Numbered from the stretch's first letter, positions 25,375 to 35,111 are shown. The stretch is 64,000 nucleotides of DNA from an uncultured Lachnospiraceae bacterium (GCA_900539175.1 UQAW01000003.1:1-64000), one strand, 5' to 3'. Notes: generated from the sequence alone by a model not told the origin. Numbers and translations: made by a program.

Positions 25375-25899
25375 ATGAAGATTTTAGTTGTAGTTGATAT
25401 GCAGAATGATTTTATAACAGGTGCACTTGGATCGGCGGAAGCACAGGCGGTGGTTCCAAAGGTAAAGGGGTATATTGAACAATGGTTGGAGGAGAAGAAG
25501 GGAAGTCTTTACTTTACCAGAGATACACATCATGATAATTATGCCGGGACACAGGAGGGCAGGAATCTTCCGGTTCTGCATTGTGTCGAGGGCAGCGATG
25601 GATGGGAAATCTGCCGGGAACTTCAGGAATACACGTTGGATGTTCCGGTATTTGACAAGCCCACATTCGGATGTCAGGATCTGGCGGAATATCTTCAGGA
25701 GACAGAAGGACAGCCGGATGAGATTGTGTTAATCGGTCTTTGTACGGACATCTGCGTTATTTCCAACGCTATGTTGTTGAAAGCATTTTTCCCGGAAACA
25801 GTAATTACGGTAGTGGAAAAATGTTGTGCCGGAGTGACGCCCGAGAGTCATAAGCGTGCGTTGGAAGCCATGCAAGTCTGCCAGATTCGGGTCGTGTAA
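25375..25899 (+). CDS. Nicotinamidase-like cysteine hydrolase
   Basis: A 174-residue isochorismatase-fold hydrolase. The catalytic triad is visible: Asp8 in 'VVDMQNDF', Lys95 in 'FDKPTFG', and Cys127 in 'GLCTDICV'. A metal site of the 'RDTHHDNY' type fits nicotinamidase, which would feed the NAD salvage pathway and suits the nearby nudC. Other amidase substrates are possible. The ATG at 25375 follows GAGGAG. Confidence 0.82.
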   Translation: MKILVVVDMQNDFITGALGSAEAQAVVPKVKGYIEQWLEEKKGSLYFTRDTHHDNYAGTQEGRNLPVLHCVEGSDGWEICRELQEYTLDVPVFDKPTFGCQDLAEYLQETEGQPDEIVLIGLCTDICVISNAMLLKAFFPETVITVVEKCCAGVTPESHKRALEAMQVCQIRVV

Positions 25900-25906
25900 C
25901 TGGAAT

Positions 25907-26833
25907 ATGAGCAGAAGGATCAGGATTCAGATTGGATGGGAGCAGGATGGAAGCACTATACAGTCTGTTTTAAGAGAGGCGGGATTTTCCAGACATCAGA
26001 TTCGAAGTCTGAAATTTCGTGAGCGTGGAATCTGTGTCAATGGAATCCAGAAGCGGGTGACAGACTGTCTGAAAAGCGGTGACTGTCTGGAACTGCTTAT
26101 TGAGGATGGGAAAACTCAAACAGATGGAGAACCGGGAGTGAAAGAAGTAACAGAAGAAAGAGCAGTGCATCCGGAGGTATTATATGAGGATGAAGATCTG
26201 CTGCTGATCAATAAGCCCGCAGGTATCCCAACACATCCGGGGAGAGGACATTATCAGGATTCTGCCGCCGATTTGGCAGGCAGGATAGAACAGAAGCGGG
26301 ATGGTGCGGCAGCGGTCACAGCTCAGAGACGGGCAGTCGGAAGGCTGGATAAAGAGACATCCGGTGTGTTGGTATTTGCAAAACATCGGATGGCGGCTGC
26401 AAGACTGGCAAGGCAGAGGGAACAGGGACAGATGGTGAAAGAATATGCGGCGGTGGTGCACGGAGTCCCGAAATTGCCTGCCGGATGGATCGAATTGCCA
26501 ATCGGAAAGGTTCCGGGAAGTCTGAATCGGATGGAGGTCCGGCCGGATGGGAAGTATGCTGCCACGTATTATGAAGTATTACGGAATAAGGCAGACAGTG
26601 CACTTGTTTTATGCAGATTAAAGACAGGAAGAACACATCAGATACGGGTGCACATGGCAGCGATCGGGCACCCGTTATTTTGTGATTCTCTATATGGAGC
26701 AGATGGTTCTAACGGGATGGCAGCTCTCCATGCATGGAAGGTGAGAATGCTGCAGCCTTTTACAGGAGAAGAGATTTGTGTGACAGCACCGATTTATAGA
26801 ACAGAGTTTAAGGAGCAGGGATATGAATTATAA
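25907..26833 (+). CDS. RluA-family RNA pseudouridine synthase
   Basis: A 308-residue pseudouridine synthase. An N-terminal S4-like RNA-binding part ('FRERGICVNGIQKRV') precedes the catalytic domain with 'GRLDKETSGVLVFAK' (catalytic Asp in the HRLD-type motif) and 'LKTGRTHQIRVHMAAIGHPL'. It modifies uridines in rRNA or tRNA; which ones cannot be told. It starts 7 bases after the previous stop and overlaps truA by 11 bases. Confidence 0.92.
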   Translation: MSRRIRIQIGWEQDGSTIQSVLREAGFSRHQIRSLKFRERGICVNGIQKRVTDCLKSGDCLELLIEDGKTQTDGEPGVKEVTEERAVHPEVLYEDEDLLLINKPAGIPTHPGRGHYQDSAADLAGRIEQKRDGAAAVTAQRRAVGRLDKETSGVLVFAKHRMAAARLARQREQGQMVKEYAAVVHGVPKLPAGWIELPIGKVPGSLNRMEVRPDGKYAATYYEVLRNKADSALVLCRLKTGRTHQIRVHMAAIGHPLFCDSLYGADGSNGMAALHAWKVRMLQPFTGEEICVTAPIYRTEFKEQGYEL

Positions 26834-27566
26834 AATGGTTCTGCAATACGATGGAACACGGTATGATGGATGGCAGAAACAGGGAAATACAGCACATACA
26901 ATACAGGGAAAACTGGAGACGGTGTTGTCGAGAATGATCGGAGAGCCGGTGGCAGTTCAGGGGGCCGGAAGGACGGATGCCGGTGTACATGCTTACGGAC
27001 AGACGGCGAGTTTTCAACTGTCGGAAGAAAAGCCGGCAGAGGAAATCCGCCAATATCTGAATCACTATCTTCCGGAGGATATCGAGGTGTTGCGTCTGGA
27101 GGAGGCTCCCAAACGTTTTCATGCCCGGCTTTCAGCTATACGGAAAACTTATCTGTACCGTATTGGAACCGGAGACAGGAAGTATGTTTTTGACAGAAAG
27201 TATCTTTATCGGCAGGGTGGCAGGTTGGATATTTCTGCGATGAGGAGGGCGGCGCAGATTTTACTGGGCACCCATGATTTCCGAAGCTTCTGTTCCAATA
27301 AGCGGATGAAGAAATCAACCGTCCGGACACTTTACGATATACAAATCCAGGAAGATAAGGAGGGACAGGAGATCCGCATATCCTTCACGGGAAATGGTTT
27401 TTTATATAATATGGTGCGGATCCTGACAGGCACATTGATTGAAATCGGGCAGGGAGAACGGCAGCCGGAGGAAATCCGTGCGATTTTGCAGGCAAAGAAT
27501 CGGGAAGCTGCTGGTTTTACGGCGCCGCCTCAGGGGCTTGTTTTAGTTTCTGCAGAGTATGAATAA
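26823..27566 (+). CDS. truA: tRNA pseudouridine synthase A
   Basis: A 247-residue TruA that isomerises uridines 38-40 in the tRNA anticodon arm. The catalytic Asp is in 'GAGRTDAGVHAYGQ', and the family ends 'FLYNMVRILTGTLIEIG' are present. It overlaps the RluA-type gene, and an AAGGAG-like box sits in that overlap (AAGGAGCAGGGAT). Confidence 0.95.
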   Translation: MNYKMVLQYDGTRYDGWQKQGNTAHTIQGKLETVLSRMIGEPVAVQGAGRTDAGVHAYGQTASFQLSEEKPAEEIRQYLNHYLPEDIEVLRLEEAPKRFHARLSAIRKTYLYRIGTGDRKYVFDRKYLYRQGGRLDISAMRRAAQILLGTHDFRSFCSNKRMKKSTVRTLYDIQIQEDKEGQEIRISFTGNGFLYNMVRILTGTLIEIGQGERQPEEIRAILQAKNREAAGFTAPPQGLVLVSAEYE

Positions 27567-27578
27567 GGAGTACAAGAG

Positions 27579-28274
27579 ATGAAGATTTATGAAGGAGCGA
27601 TTTTTGACCTGGATGGGACGCTTCTGGATTCCATGAATGTATGGAGAAAGATTGATGTGGATTTTCTGGGCAAACGAGGATTTCAGGTTCCCCGGGATTA
27701 TCTGGAGGCGATTACCCCTTTGGGAACCATGGCAGCGGCAGATTATACCATCCGCCGGTTTGGATTACAGGAAAAACAGGCAGAGATTATTGAGGAATGG
27801 CTGTCTATGGCAAGGGATGCTTATGCAAATACGGTACCTTTGAAACCTTTTGTGAAAGAATATCTGGGGCAGATAAAAAGACTGGGAATTCCGGTAGCAG
27901 CGGCAACTTCATCGGAAAGAGAACTGGTCATACCTGCCTTGAAGCGAAACGGGATTTATGAATACTTTGATGTGATCGTTACCGTGAGTCAGGTGAAACG
28001 GGGAAAGGGATTCCCTGATATTTATGAAAAGGCGGCTTTTGAGCTGAACCGAAAACCGGAAACTTGCGTGGTTTATGAAGATATTATTGAAGGAATCCGC
28101 GGGGCCAATCAAGGGGGCTTTTTTTCTGTCGGAGTCTATGATCCGGAGTCTGAATTTTCCAGAGAAGCGATTATCAGGGAAGCAGCGCTTTATATTCAGG
28201 GATTTGAGGAACTGATGAAGCAGCATAAAGAAAAGTTTGTGTTCTACGATGAAGGTCCCGGACAGCAGCCATGA
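27579..28274 (+). CDS. HAD-IA hydrolase, beta-phosphoglucomutase-like
   Basis: A 231-residue HAD enzyme: 'IFDLDGTLLDSMNVW' (motif I), a helical cap, 'AAATSSER' (motif II), 'KRGKGFPDIYEKA' (motif III Lys) and 'VVYEDIIEGIRGA' (motif IV). The cap and 'PDIY' pattern resemble beta-phosphoglucomutase and related sugar-phosphatases, but the substrate is not determined. It sits 12 bases after truA with a good GGAG box. Confidence 0.83.
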   Translation: MKIYEGAIFDLDGTLLDSMNVWRKIDVDFLGKRGFQVPRDYLEAITPLGTMAAADYTIRRFGLQEKQAEIIEEWLSMARDAYANTVPLKPFVKEYLGQIKRLGIPVAAATSSERELVIPALKRNGIYEYFDVIVTVSQVKRGKGFPDIYEKAAFELNRKPETCVVYEDIIEGIRGANQGGFFSVGVYDPESEFSREAIIREAALYIQGFEELMKQHKEKFVFYDEGPGQQP

Positions 28275-28310
28275 GGAGTGCGAAGGGCGCAGGCAAATTC
28301 AGAAAAACAT

Positions 28311-28340
28311 TTGCAAGATTTGGAAGAAGGGTGTTATAAT
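28311..28340 (+). promoter_or_regulatory. Promoter for the topoisomerase pair
   Basis: TTGCAA (28311-28316), 18 bases, TATAAT (28335-28340), with a TG one base before the -10 (extended -10). Confidence 0.7.
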
Positions 28341-28384
28341 GCTTTGGTATGTGCAATTGAAACTAAAACAATAAAGGTGAGAAT

Positions 28385-30307
28385 ATGGCGAAAGAAACTT
28401 ATGATGCCAGCAGCATATCGGTTTTAGAAGGACTGGAAGCAGTGCGGAAACGGCCGGGTATGTATATTGGCAGTACAACAAAAAAAGGTTTACACCATCT
28501 GATATATGAGATTGTAGATAATGCGGTGGATGAGCATCTGGCGGGGTACTGTGATAAGATTCAGGTGATTCTGGAGGCGGATGGTTCCTGTACGGTAAAT
28601 GACAATGGGCGTGGAATTCCGGTGGGGATGCATGAGAAAGGAATGTCTGCGGAACGTCTGGTCTTTACCACACTGCATGCGGGCGGAAAATTTGACAATA
28701 ACGCCTACAAAACCAGCGGCGGACTTCACGGCGTGGGATCTTCGGTGGTAAATGCACTGTCTACGTATCTGGATATCAAGATCAGCCGGGAAGGTTATAT
28801 CCATCACGATTATTATGAACAGGGTGTGCCGAAGCTGGATTTGGAGCATGGACTTCTTCCAAAGATCGGAAAAACGAAAGCAACGGGAACCTGCGTAAAT
28901 TTCCTGCCCGATTCTGAGATTTTTGAGAAAATAAAATTTTCGTCTGCGGATGTCAAATCACGTCTCCATGAGACGGCTTATCTGAATCCGAATCTGACGA
29001 TTGAATTCGAAGACAGGCGGGAAGGCAGTCAGGAGCAGGTGACCTTCCATGAACCAGATGGAATCGCCGGATATGTAAAAGATATTAACAAGAAAAAAGA
29101 AGTGATTCATGAGCCTGTCTATTTCAAGGGAGAAAGTGAAGGAATCACTGTTGAGGTAGCGTTTCAATATATCAATGAATTTCAGGAAAATGTACTCGGT
29201 TTTTGTAATAACATTTACAATGCGGAGGGCGGAACCCATCTGACAGGATTCAAGACACAGTTTACTTCAGTGATGAACAGTTACGCCCGGGAACTGGGAA
29301 TTCTGAAGGAAAAGGATACGAACTTTACCGGTGCGGATATCCGTAACGGTATGACGGCAGTCATTTCCATTAAGCACCCGGATCCCCGGTTCGAGGGACA
29401 GACAAAGACAAAATTGGATAATCAGGACGCCTCCAAGGCGGCAAGTAAAGTGACTGGAGAGGAAGTGGTTCTCTATTTTGACCGGAATCTGGAAGTGTTA
29501 AAAAATGTACTTGCCTGTGCGGAACGTTCGGCGAAGATTCGAAAGACCGAGGAAAAGGCAAAGACGAACATGCTGACGAAGCAGAAGTATTCTTTTGACT
29601 CCAACGGAAAACTGGCAAATTGTGAAAGCAGGGACGCTTCCAAATGTGAGATTTTTATTGTTGAGGGAGATTCTGCAGGTGGTTCTGCCAAGACGGCGAG
29701 GAATCGGAATTTTCAGGCGATTCTCCCGATTCGGGGGAAGATTCTGAACGTTGAGAAAGCGACAATTGACAAAGTGTTGGCCAATGCGGAGATTAAGACG
29801 ATGATCAATGCATTTGGATGTGGTTTTTCCGAGGGTTATGGGAATGATTTTGACATTACAAAGCTGCGTTACCATAAGATTATTATTATGGCGGATGCCG
29901 ACGTGGACGGTGCCCATATCTCCACGCTTTTGCTGACATTGTTTTATCGTTTTATGCCGGAACTGATTTACGAGGGGCATGTATACGTTGCGATGCCTCC
30001 TCTGTATAAGGCAATGCCGTCCAAAGGAACTGAAGAATATCTTTATGACGATAAAGCTCTGGAAAAATACCGAAAATTGCATAAGAATGAAAAGTTCACA
30101 CTTCAGAGATATAAAGGTCTTGGCGAGATGGATGCCCAGCAGCTTTGGGAGACGACGTTAAATCCCAAGACCAGGATGTTGAAACAGATCGAAATTGAGG
30201 ATGCAAGGATGGCTTCGGATATGACCGAAATTCTCATGGGAACCGATGTGCCGCCCCGGAAAGCATTCATCTACGAACATGCACAGGATGCAGAGTTGGA
30301 TATCTAG
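28385..30307 (+). CDS. parE: DNA topoisomerase IV-type subunit B (ParE/GyrB family)
   Basis: A 640-residue ATPase subunit. The GHKL ATP site is in 'EIVDNAVDEHLAGYC' and 'NDNGRGIPVG', with 'GGLHGVGSSVVNALS'. The TOPRIM segment 'IVEGDSAGGSAKTARN' and 'ADADVDGAHI' coordinate Mg2+ for strand cleavage with subunit A. The neighbouring gene is the matching A subunit. The ParC-like features of that partner favour topoisomerase IV, used for chromosome decatenation, over gyrase, but only comparison with the genome's other pair can settle this. Confidence 0.85.
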   Translation: MAKETYDASSISVLEGLEAVRKRPGMYIGSTTKKGLHHLIYEIVDNAVDEHLAGYCDKIQVILEADGSCTVNDNGRGIPVGMHEKGMSAERLVFTTLHAGGKFDNNAYKTSGGLHGVGSSVVNALSTYLDIKISREGYIHHDYYEQGVPKLDLEHGLLPKIGKTKATGTCVNFLPDSEIFEKIKFSSADVKSRLHETAYLNPNLTIEFEDRREGSQEQVTFHEPDGIAGYVKDINKKKEVIHEPVYFKGESEGITVEVAFQYINEFQENVLGFCNNIYNAEGGTHLTGFKTQFTSVMNSYARELGILKEKDTNFTGADIRNGMTAVISIKHPDPRFEGQTKTKLDNQDASKAASKVTGEEVVLYFDRNLEVLKNVLACAERSAKIRKTEEKAKTNMLTKQKYSFDSNGKLANCESRDASKCEIFIVEGDSAGGSAKTARNRNFQAILPIRGKILNVEKATIDKVLANAEIKTMINAFGCGFSEGYGNDFDITKLRYHKIIIMADADVDGAHISTLLLTLFYRFMPELIYEGHVYVAMPPLYKAMPSKGTEEYLYDDKALEKYRKLHKNEKFTLQRYKGLGEMDAQQLWETTLNPKTRMLKQIEIEDARMASDMTEILMGTDVPPRKAFIYEHAQDAELDI

Positions 30308-30327
30308 AGAAGGGAGAGTGAACGAAG

Positions 30328-32565
30328 ATGGAAGAACAGATTATAAAAACCGAGTATTCCGAGCTGATGCAGAAATCTTATATTGATTATGCTATGAGCG
30401 TTATCGTCGCACGTGCCCTTCCGGATGTGCGGGACGGATTGAAACCGGTACAGAGGAGAACGCTGTATGATATGCAGGAGCTGGGAATCAGTTATGACAA
30501 GCCTTATCGGAAATGTGCCCGTATTGTGGGGGATACCATGGGTAAATACCACCCGCACGGTGACAGTTCCATCTATGAAGCACTGGTGGTGATGGCACAG
30601 GATTTTAAGAAGGGCCAGCCGTTGGTGGACGGGCACGGAAACTTTGGCTCTATCGAGGGAGACGGTGCCGCTGCCATGCGTTATACGGAAGCAAGACTGC
30701 AGAAGATCACACAGGAGGTCTATCTGAAGGATATGGACAAGGATGTGGTAAACTTTGTCCCCAATTTCGATGAGACGGAGAAGGAGCCTGAGGTTCTTCC
30801 GGTACGTGTCCCAAACCTGCTGATTAACGGTGCAGACGGAATTGCAGTCGGTATGGCAACCAGTATTCCACCACATAATCTGGGAGAAGTGGTGGATGCG
30901 GTAAAGGCATACATGCAGGATGAAGATATCACCACAAAAGGTTTGATGAAATATATCAAAGGACCGGATTTCCCAACCGGAGGTATCGTAGCCAATAAAG
31001 ATGATCTCCGTCAGATTTATGAGACTGGAAGTGGTAAGATCAAGCTGAGGGGAAAGGTTGAAGTGGAGAAGGGAAAAGGCGGTAAACAATACCTGATCAT
31101 TACCGAAATTCCTTATACCATGATCGGCGCTAACATCGGAAAATTCCTGAATGATGTTGCGGCACTGGTGGATTCCAAAAAAACAACAGATATTGTGGAT
31201 ATCTCAAATCAGTCTTCCAAAGAAGGAATCCGGATTGTACTGGAGCTTAAAAAGGGTGCGGATATTGAGCGGCTGACGAACATGCTCTATAAGAAAACCC
31301 GGCTTGAGGATACGTTTGGCGTTAATATGCTGGCAGTTGCCCAGAAGCGTCCGGAAACCTTGAGTTTGAAGAAAATCATTGAGCATCATGTGGACTTCCA
31401 GTTTGAAGTCTGTACCAGAAAATATCAGAATCTTCTGACGAAGGAACTGGACAGGAAAGAAGTTCAGGAGGGACTGATCAAGGCATGTGATGTGATTGAT
31501 CTGATTATTGAGATTCTCCGCGGAAGTAAGAATCAGAAACAGGTGAAAGATTGCCTGACCATGGGAATTACCGAAGGAATCAAGTTCAAGACAAAAGCCA
31601 GTGAAAAGGAGGCAAAAAAGCTTGCCTTTACTCAGAGACAGGCCACAGCGATTCTGGAGATGCGTCTCTATAAACTGATCGGATTAGAGATTGAGGCACT
31701 GATGAAAGAGCATCAGGATACCTTAGACAAGATTGCCCGTTATGAGGATATTTTGAACAATTATGATTCCATGGCACAGGTGATCATGAAGGATCTGGAT
31801 GGAATCAAGAAGGAATACGGCAGAAAGCGCAGGACGGTGCTTGAAAATGCAGAGGAAATCGTCTTCGAAGAGAAGAAAATCGAGGAGATGGAGATCGTAT
31901 TTCTTATGGATCGGTTCGGGTATGCAAAGACGGTGGATGTATCCACGTATGAGCGGAACCGGGAATCGGCAGATGCCGAGAATAAGTATGTGTTCCGTTG
32001 TATGAATACCGATAAGATTTGTGTCTTCACCGATCAGGGAAAGATGCATACCATAAAGGCGTTGGATCTGCCCTATGGAAAATTCCGGGATAAGGGAACG
32101 CCGATTGACAATCTTTGTAATTACAGCAGTTCTCAGGAGCAGATGGTATTTGTTTCCAGTCTGGAACAGGTTAAGCAGAATAAACTTGTATTTGTTACCA
32201 GATCCAGTATGTGTAAGGTTGTGGAAGGATTTGAATTTGATGTATCCAAACGTACCATCGCGGCAACCAAACTTGCCGATGAAAATGACAGCGTTGCACT
32301 TGTGGGCATCTACGGTGAAAGTGATTACCTGGTGCTTCAGAGTCATCTGGGATACTTTCTGCGTTTCCTGGTCAATGAGATACCGGAGAAAAAGAAAACG
32401 GCGATCGGTGTGCGGGGAATGCGGCTTGGAGAGAAAGACTTCATTGAACATGCCTATCTGTTGGCAAACCGTATGGAATATGAGATTGATTACAAAGAGA
32501 AAAAATTGGTTTTAAATAAATTAAAACTGGCGAAAAGGGATACAAAGGGAACAAAAAAACAATAA
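30328..32565 (+). CDS. parC: DNA topoisomerase IV-type subunit A (ParC/GyrA family)
   Basis: A 745-residue cleavage subunit. The catalytic Tyr119 is in 'AAMRYTEARL'. The quinolone-determining segment 'HPHGDSSIYEAL' has Ser80 and Glu84, the residues and numbering of E. coli ParC; both are the susceptible type. The C-terminal beta-pinwheel is shorter than in GyrA, and no QRRGGKG 'GyrA box' is visible, which argues for topoisomerase IV. It begins 20 bases after parE, and a terminator follows. Confidence 0.87.
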   Translation: MEEQIIKTEYSELMQKSYIDYAMSVIVARALPDVRDGLKPVQRRTLYDMQELGISYDKPYRKCARIVGDTMGKYHPHGDSSIYEALVVMAQDFKKGQPLVDGHGNFGSIEGDGAAAMRYTEARLQKITQEVYLKDMDKDVVNFVPNFDETEKEPEVLPVRVPNLLINGADGIAVGMATSIPPHNLGEVVDAVKAYMQDEDITTKGLMKYIKGPDFPTGGIVANKDDLRQIYETGSGKIKLRGKVEVEKGKGGKQYLIITEIPYTMIGANIGKFLNDVAALVDSKKTTDIVDISNQSSKEGIRIVLELKKGADIERLTNMLYKKTRLEDTFGVNMLAVAQKRPETLSLKKIIEHHVDFQFEVCTRKYQNLLTKELDRKEVQEGLIKACDVIDLIIEILRGSKNQKQVKDCLTMGITEGIKFKTKASEKEAKKLAFTQRQATAILEMRLYKLIGLEIEALMKEHQDTLDKIARYEDILNNYDSMAQVIMKDLDGIKKEYGRKRRTVLENAEEIVFEEKKIEEMEIVFLMDRFGYAKTVDVSTYERNRESADAENKYVFRCMNTDKICVFTDQGKMHTIKALDLPYGKFRDKGTPIDNLCNYSSSQEQMVFVSSLEQVKQNKLVFVTRSSMCKVVEGFEFDVSKRTIAATKLADENDSVALVGIYGESDYLVLQSHLGYFLRFLVNEIPEKKKTAIGVRGMRLGEKDFIEHAYLLANRMEYEIDYKEKKLVLNKLKLAKRDTKGTKKQ

Positions 32566-32566
32566 T

Positions 32567-32622
32567 AAAAAGAGAGGGGCGGCAGTCATGTCATGTGGAA
32601 CATGGTCTGCCGTCTCTCTTTT
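32567..32622. terminator. Terminator between parC and the convergent ATP-grasp gene
   Basis: AGAGAGGGGCGGCAG and CTGCCGTCTCTCT pair with small irregularities, with A-run and TTTT flanks. Confidence 0.75.
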
Positions 32623-32654
32623 CCTTTATGGAAATCAGGAACATTTTGTGATAA

Positions 32655-33986
32655 TCAGGGGTTTGGGTCATCCAAAACCAGAGTGGCCACTGCCTTTTCA
32701 TTGTACTGGGAGGAGATGATTCCGCCGTCTGATAGCCGGGAATAAATGCCTGCGAATTCACCATTGTATACGAAGAGTCCGGACATATTCGTGTAAGGTT
32801 TAAAGGCGGCATCCGCATCCGGGAAATAGATGTTGGCTGTCTGATAAGGAGGACAGTATTCCTGATAAATATAGCCCTTGTTAAAATGACGTTCTACGAT
32901 TTCATCCCATTCGGACTGCGTGTAGTCGATTCCTGCAAAAACACCGCGGGAAGCGTAAGAATCCAATGGTTTGATGATCCAACGGTCCTTTTCCTGGGTA
33001 ATCTGATTCCGGCGGCAGAAACGGTTGTCCATCAGATTCGTATAGGGGATATGATCCAGGACAAATTGTTGTTCTTCTTTGGTGAGCAGGCTTAAGGTGG
33101 CTTTTTCTCTTAAGATCTTAAACAGCCATTTGTTGTGAATGATCTGGGTGCAGAAAGAGCCGATCACACAGACATCCTGATGCAGGACTGCCTGGACAAA
33201 ATCCTGAACTTCCGAATAATGTTCCATGACATCAGTGGTAACTGCACGGCGGTAGATGAGATCTACCGGATGACCGGAAGGAGAGTACAGAATATGATCC
33301 TGGTATTTCATCTGGGTAATCTCACAGATTTCACACAGATATCCGGCTTTTTCAAACCGTCTTTTAAATTCCTCAAACTCTGTAATAGAGCAATGCTCCA
33401 GAAAATCAACAATAGCAATATAGGGCTGCTCTTTCTTTTTTTTATAGGTGCCGTATAAATCAAGGAGTGTCTGTACCCAGGTGTCGAATAATTCGAATGT
33501 ATGAAAGGTATGACCTTCTTTTATATGAGAATGGGCAATATTTTGTTCAATCGCCTGATTCAGTACATAATCTTCATTCATGGCACTGGTGCCGTCTGTG
33601 TTGATTTCACAGAATTTGAAGGAATGATCCTCCTCATTAAAAAAGATATCAAAGCGGGCAATCGGCAGGAGGCTGTCATATAGATTCGGTACCAAAATCA
33701 ATGCTTCCAGCTCCTTTGAAAAAGGAAAAATTTTTCGATACTCCGGATTATCCAGATATTCCCGAATGACCTTACAGAAAATTCCATAGGTGGTTTTAAC
33801 AATCTCTTTATAGATGGTGATGACATCTTCTGTAAAAATTTTCGGAATATGGAGTGTGTGGACGCAGCGGCCATGATAGGCTACAGAGGAATGCTCCAGA
33901 TAGTCTTTTACTGCCAGGGCAGAAGTCCGGTTTTCGTCAAAATGTTCTTTGATATAAGATTCGTATTCGTTTCGAATTGTTTTCAT
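32655..33986 (-). CDS. ATP-grasp-like protein, glutathionylspermidine-synthase-like
   Basis: A 443-residue soluble protein. The middle shows 'FDIFFNEEDHSFKFCEINTDG', and the C-terminal third shows 'DRWIIKPLDSYASRGVFAG' and 'GYIYQEYCPPYQT', which look like the nucleotide-binding lysine and metal-binding loops of ATP-grasp ligases, in particular the glutathionylspermidine-synthase/preATP-grasp type. It would join an acid to an amine with ATP. The substrates are unknown and no partner gene is adjacent. The ATG at 33986 is preceded by GGAG six bases before; an ATG four codons earlier overlaps that box. Confidence 0.65.
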   Translation of the reverse strand: MKTIRNEYESYIKEHFDENRTSALAVKDYLEHSSVAYHGRCVHTLHIPKIFTEDVITIYKEIVKTTYGIFCKVIREYLDNPEYRKIFPFSKELEALILVPNLYDSLLPIARFDIFFNEEDHSFKFCEINTDGTSAMNEDYVLNQAIEQNIAHSHIKEGHTFHTFELFDTWVQTLLDLYGTYKKKKEQPYIAIVDFLEHCSITEFEEFKRRFEKAGYLCEICEITQMKYQDHILYSPSGHPVDLIYRRAVTTDVMEHYSEVQDFVQAVLHQDVCVIGSFCTQIIHNKWLFKILREKATLSLLTKEEQQFVLDHIPYTNLMDNRFCRRNQITQEKDRWIIKPLDSYASRGVFAGIDYTQSEWDEIVERHFNKGYIYQEYCPPYQTANIYFPDADAAFKPYTNMSGLFVYNGEFAGIYSRLSDGGIISSQYNEKAVATLVLDDPNP

Positions 33987-34088
33987 GTGATTCTCCATTC
34001 TATTTATTGCTTTCTTTTGTCATCAGGTTACAGCGTGATATGTAATTCACAAGTTTCTAAAAAAAATAGAAAAAAATAAAAAAAATAG

Positions 34089-34116
34089 TTGAAATTTTTG
34101 CAAAATGCGGTATAAT
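34089..34116 (+). promoter_or_regulatory. tRNA-Thr promoter
   Basis: TTGAAA (34089-34094), 16 bases, TATAAT (34111-34116). Confidence 0.75.
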
Positions 34117-34136
34117 AATCATTGTGTCATGCACAA

Positions 34137-34209
34137 GCCGAAATAGCTCAGTTGGTAGAGCACTTCACTCGTAATGAAGGGGTCGTCGGTTCGAGTCCGA
34201 TTTTCGGCT
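34137..34209 (+). tRNA. tRNA-Thr (anticodon CGU)
   Basis: A 73-base cloverleaf: acceptor GCCGAAA with TTTCGGC, D-arm GCTCAGTTGGTAGAGC, anticodon arm CTTCA-CTCGTAA-TGAAG with anticodon CGT, and T-arm GTCGG-TTCGAGT-CCGAT (one G-U). The discriminator is T and no CCA is encoded. It reads ACG threonine codons. Confidence 0.95.
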
Positions 34210-34221
34210 TTTTCTTATTAT

Positions 34222-34262
34222 CATCCGACAGCTTTTGGAAAAGCGGGTTCGGATGTTTTTTG
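34222..34262 (+). terminator. tRNA-Thr terminator
   Basis: CATCCGA pairs with TCGGATG across a loop and is followed by a T-run. Confidence 0.7.
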
Positions 34263-34344
34263 CTTTATGAGTGCTTTCCATAGTTTTTTCTGTATGTTCT
34301 ATTGACACTTCGATATTTTACGTCATATCACATCAGATGTCAAA

Positions 34345-35001
34345 TCATGATGTGTATTTATTTCCAAAAGGGAAGAAAAATTCCGGTATGCCGCTGGCAT
34401 AAGGGGCGATATCATACTGTTGATAGTAGATAACGATCCCACCGGGACGCAGATAATAATTTTCCGGTTGAAAGTGTTCCTGAAGAAGCGCTGCATAGTC
34501 AGGAAAATAGGCAGAAGGTGTGGCCTTCAGACGCCCGATGATCTGTCCCTCGATCTCATTTAAGAGGCTTTTCGGAAATGACGAAGTACGGGGATAGAAC
34601 CGCTCAAGCGGAAGCTGATTGCCGGTATGAAAATCCCAGGTGGCGGATGTGCGGAGTGTCTCACCGTGAGCGCCGCCCATAAACGTATATTGATTCATGA
34701 TAAGACTGGTGATACAATTACGGTTATAGGTAATCTGATAGTCAACAGTCAGTTCATAGCTGTGAAACGGCGGTTGATTTGTCTGGATATATTGGGCGCT
34801 TTCCAAAGCCATAGGGTAAAGAACTGTGCGGCAGTACGCTTCTGTTTTGCGGGCAGCAGATGTGTAATAAGCGTTAACCTTTTGTGCGCCATCTATACTG
34901 CATGTTGTTTGAAAAGAAGGGTAATGAATGGTATACAGGAATACTGGTATCTTATTGGAATACATGGTATCCTTCAGGGTTTGACGGATAATAGTCTGCA
35001 T
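34345..35001 (-). CDS. DUF3298 domain protein (RsiV/PdaC C-terminal type)
   Basis: A 218-residue protein with the DUF3298 signature 'YTFMGGAHGETLRTSATWDF' near the middle and 'PYASGIPEFFFPF' at the end. The same domain forms the sensor part of RsiV anti-sigma factors and part of PdaC. This version has no membrane anchor or signal peptide that I can see, which is unusual for a family generally found outside the membrane. ATG 35001 has GAGG five bases upstream; a TTG at 35016 is the alternative. It is convergent with the tRNA. Confidence 0.8.
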   Translation of the reverse strand: MQTIIRQTLKDTMYSNKIPVFLYTIHYPSFQTTCSIDGAQKVNAYYTSAARKTEAYCRTVLYPMALESAQYIQTNQPPFHSYELTVDYQITYNRNCITSLIMNQYTFMGGAHGETLRTSATWDFHTGNQLPLERFYPRTSSFPKSLLNEIEGQIIGRLKATPSAYFPDYAALLQEHFQPENYYLRPGGIVIYYQQYDIAPYASGIPEFFFPFGNKYTS

Positions 35002-35073
35002 AAGATCCTCAATCAATAAAAAGAAGTTATTATAGTATATTACCGAAAATTAGGTAAAGACACAATTACATAG

Positions 35074-35111
35074 AGCTGCCGTATGAGAGATTTCCCTTAC
35101 GGCAGCTTTTC
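35074..35111. terminator. Hairpin between DUF3298 and the Arg/Asp-repeat gene
   Basis: AGCTGCCGTA pairs with TACGGCAGCT, followed by TTTTCT on the plus strand. On the minus strand it would end the Arg/Asp-repeat transcript. Confidence 0.6.

Noticed and set aside
28385..32565. The topoisomerase pair called as gyrase (gyrB/gyrA)
   Set aside because: The A subunit has Glu84 in the quinolone region as in ParC and no visible GyrA box, so topoisomerase IV is favoured, with some doubt.
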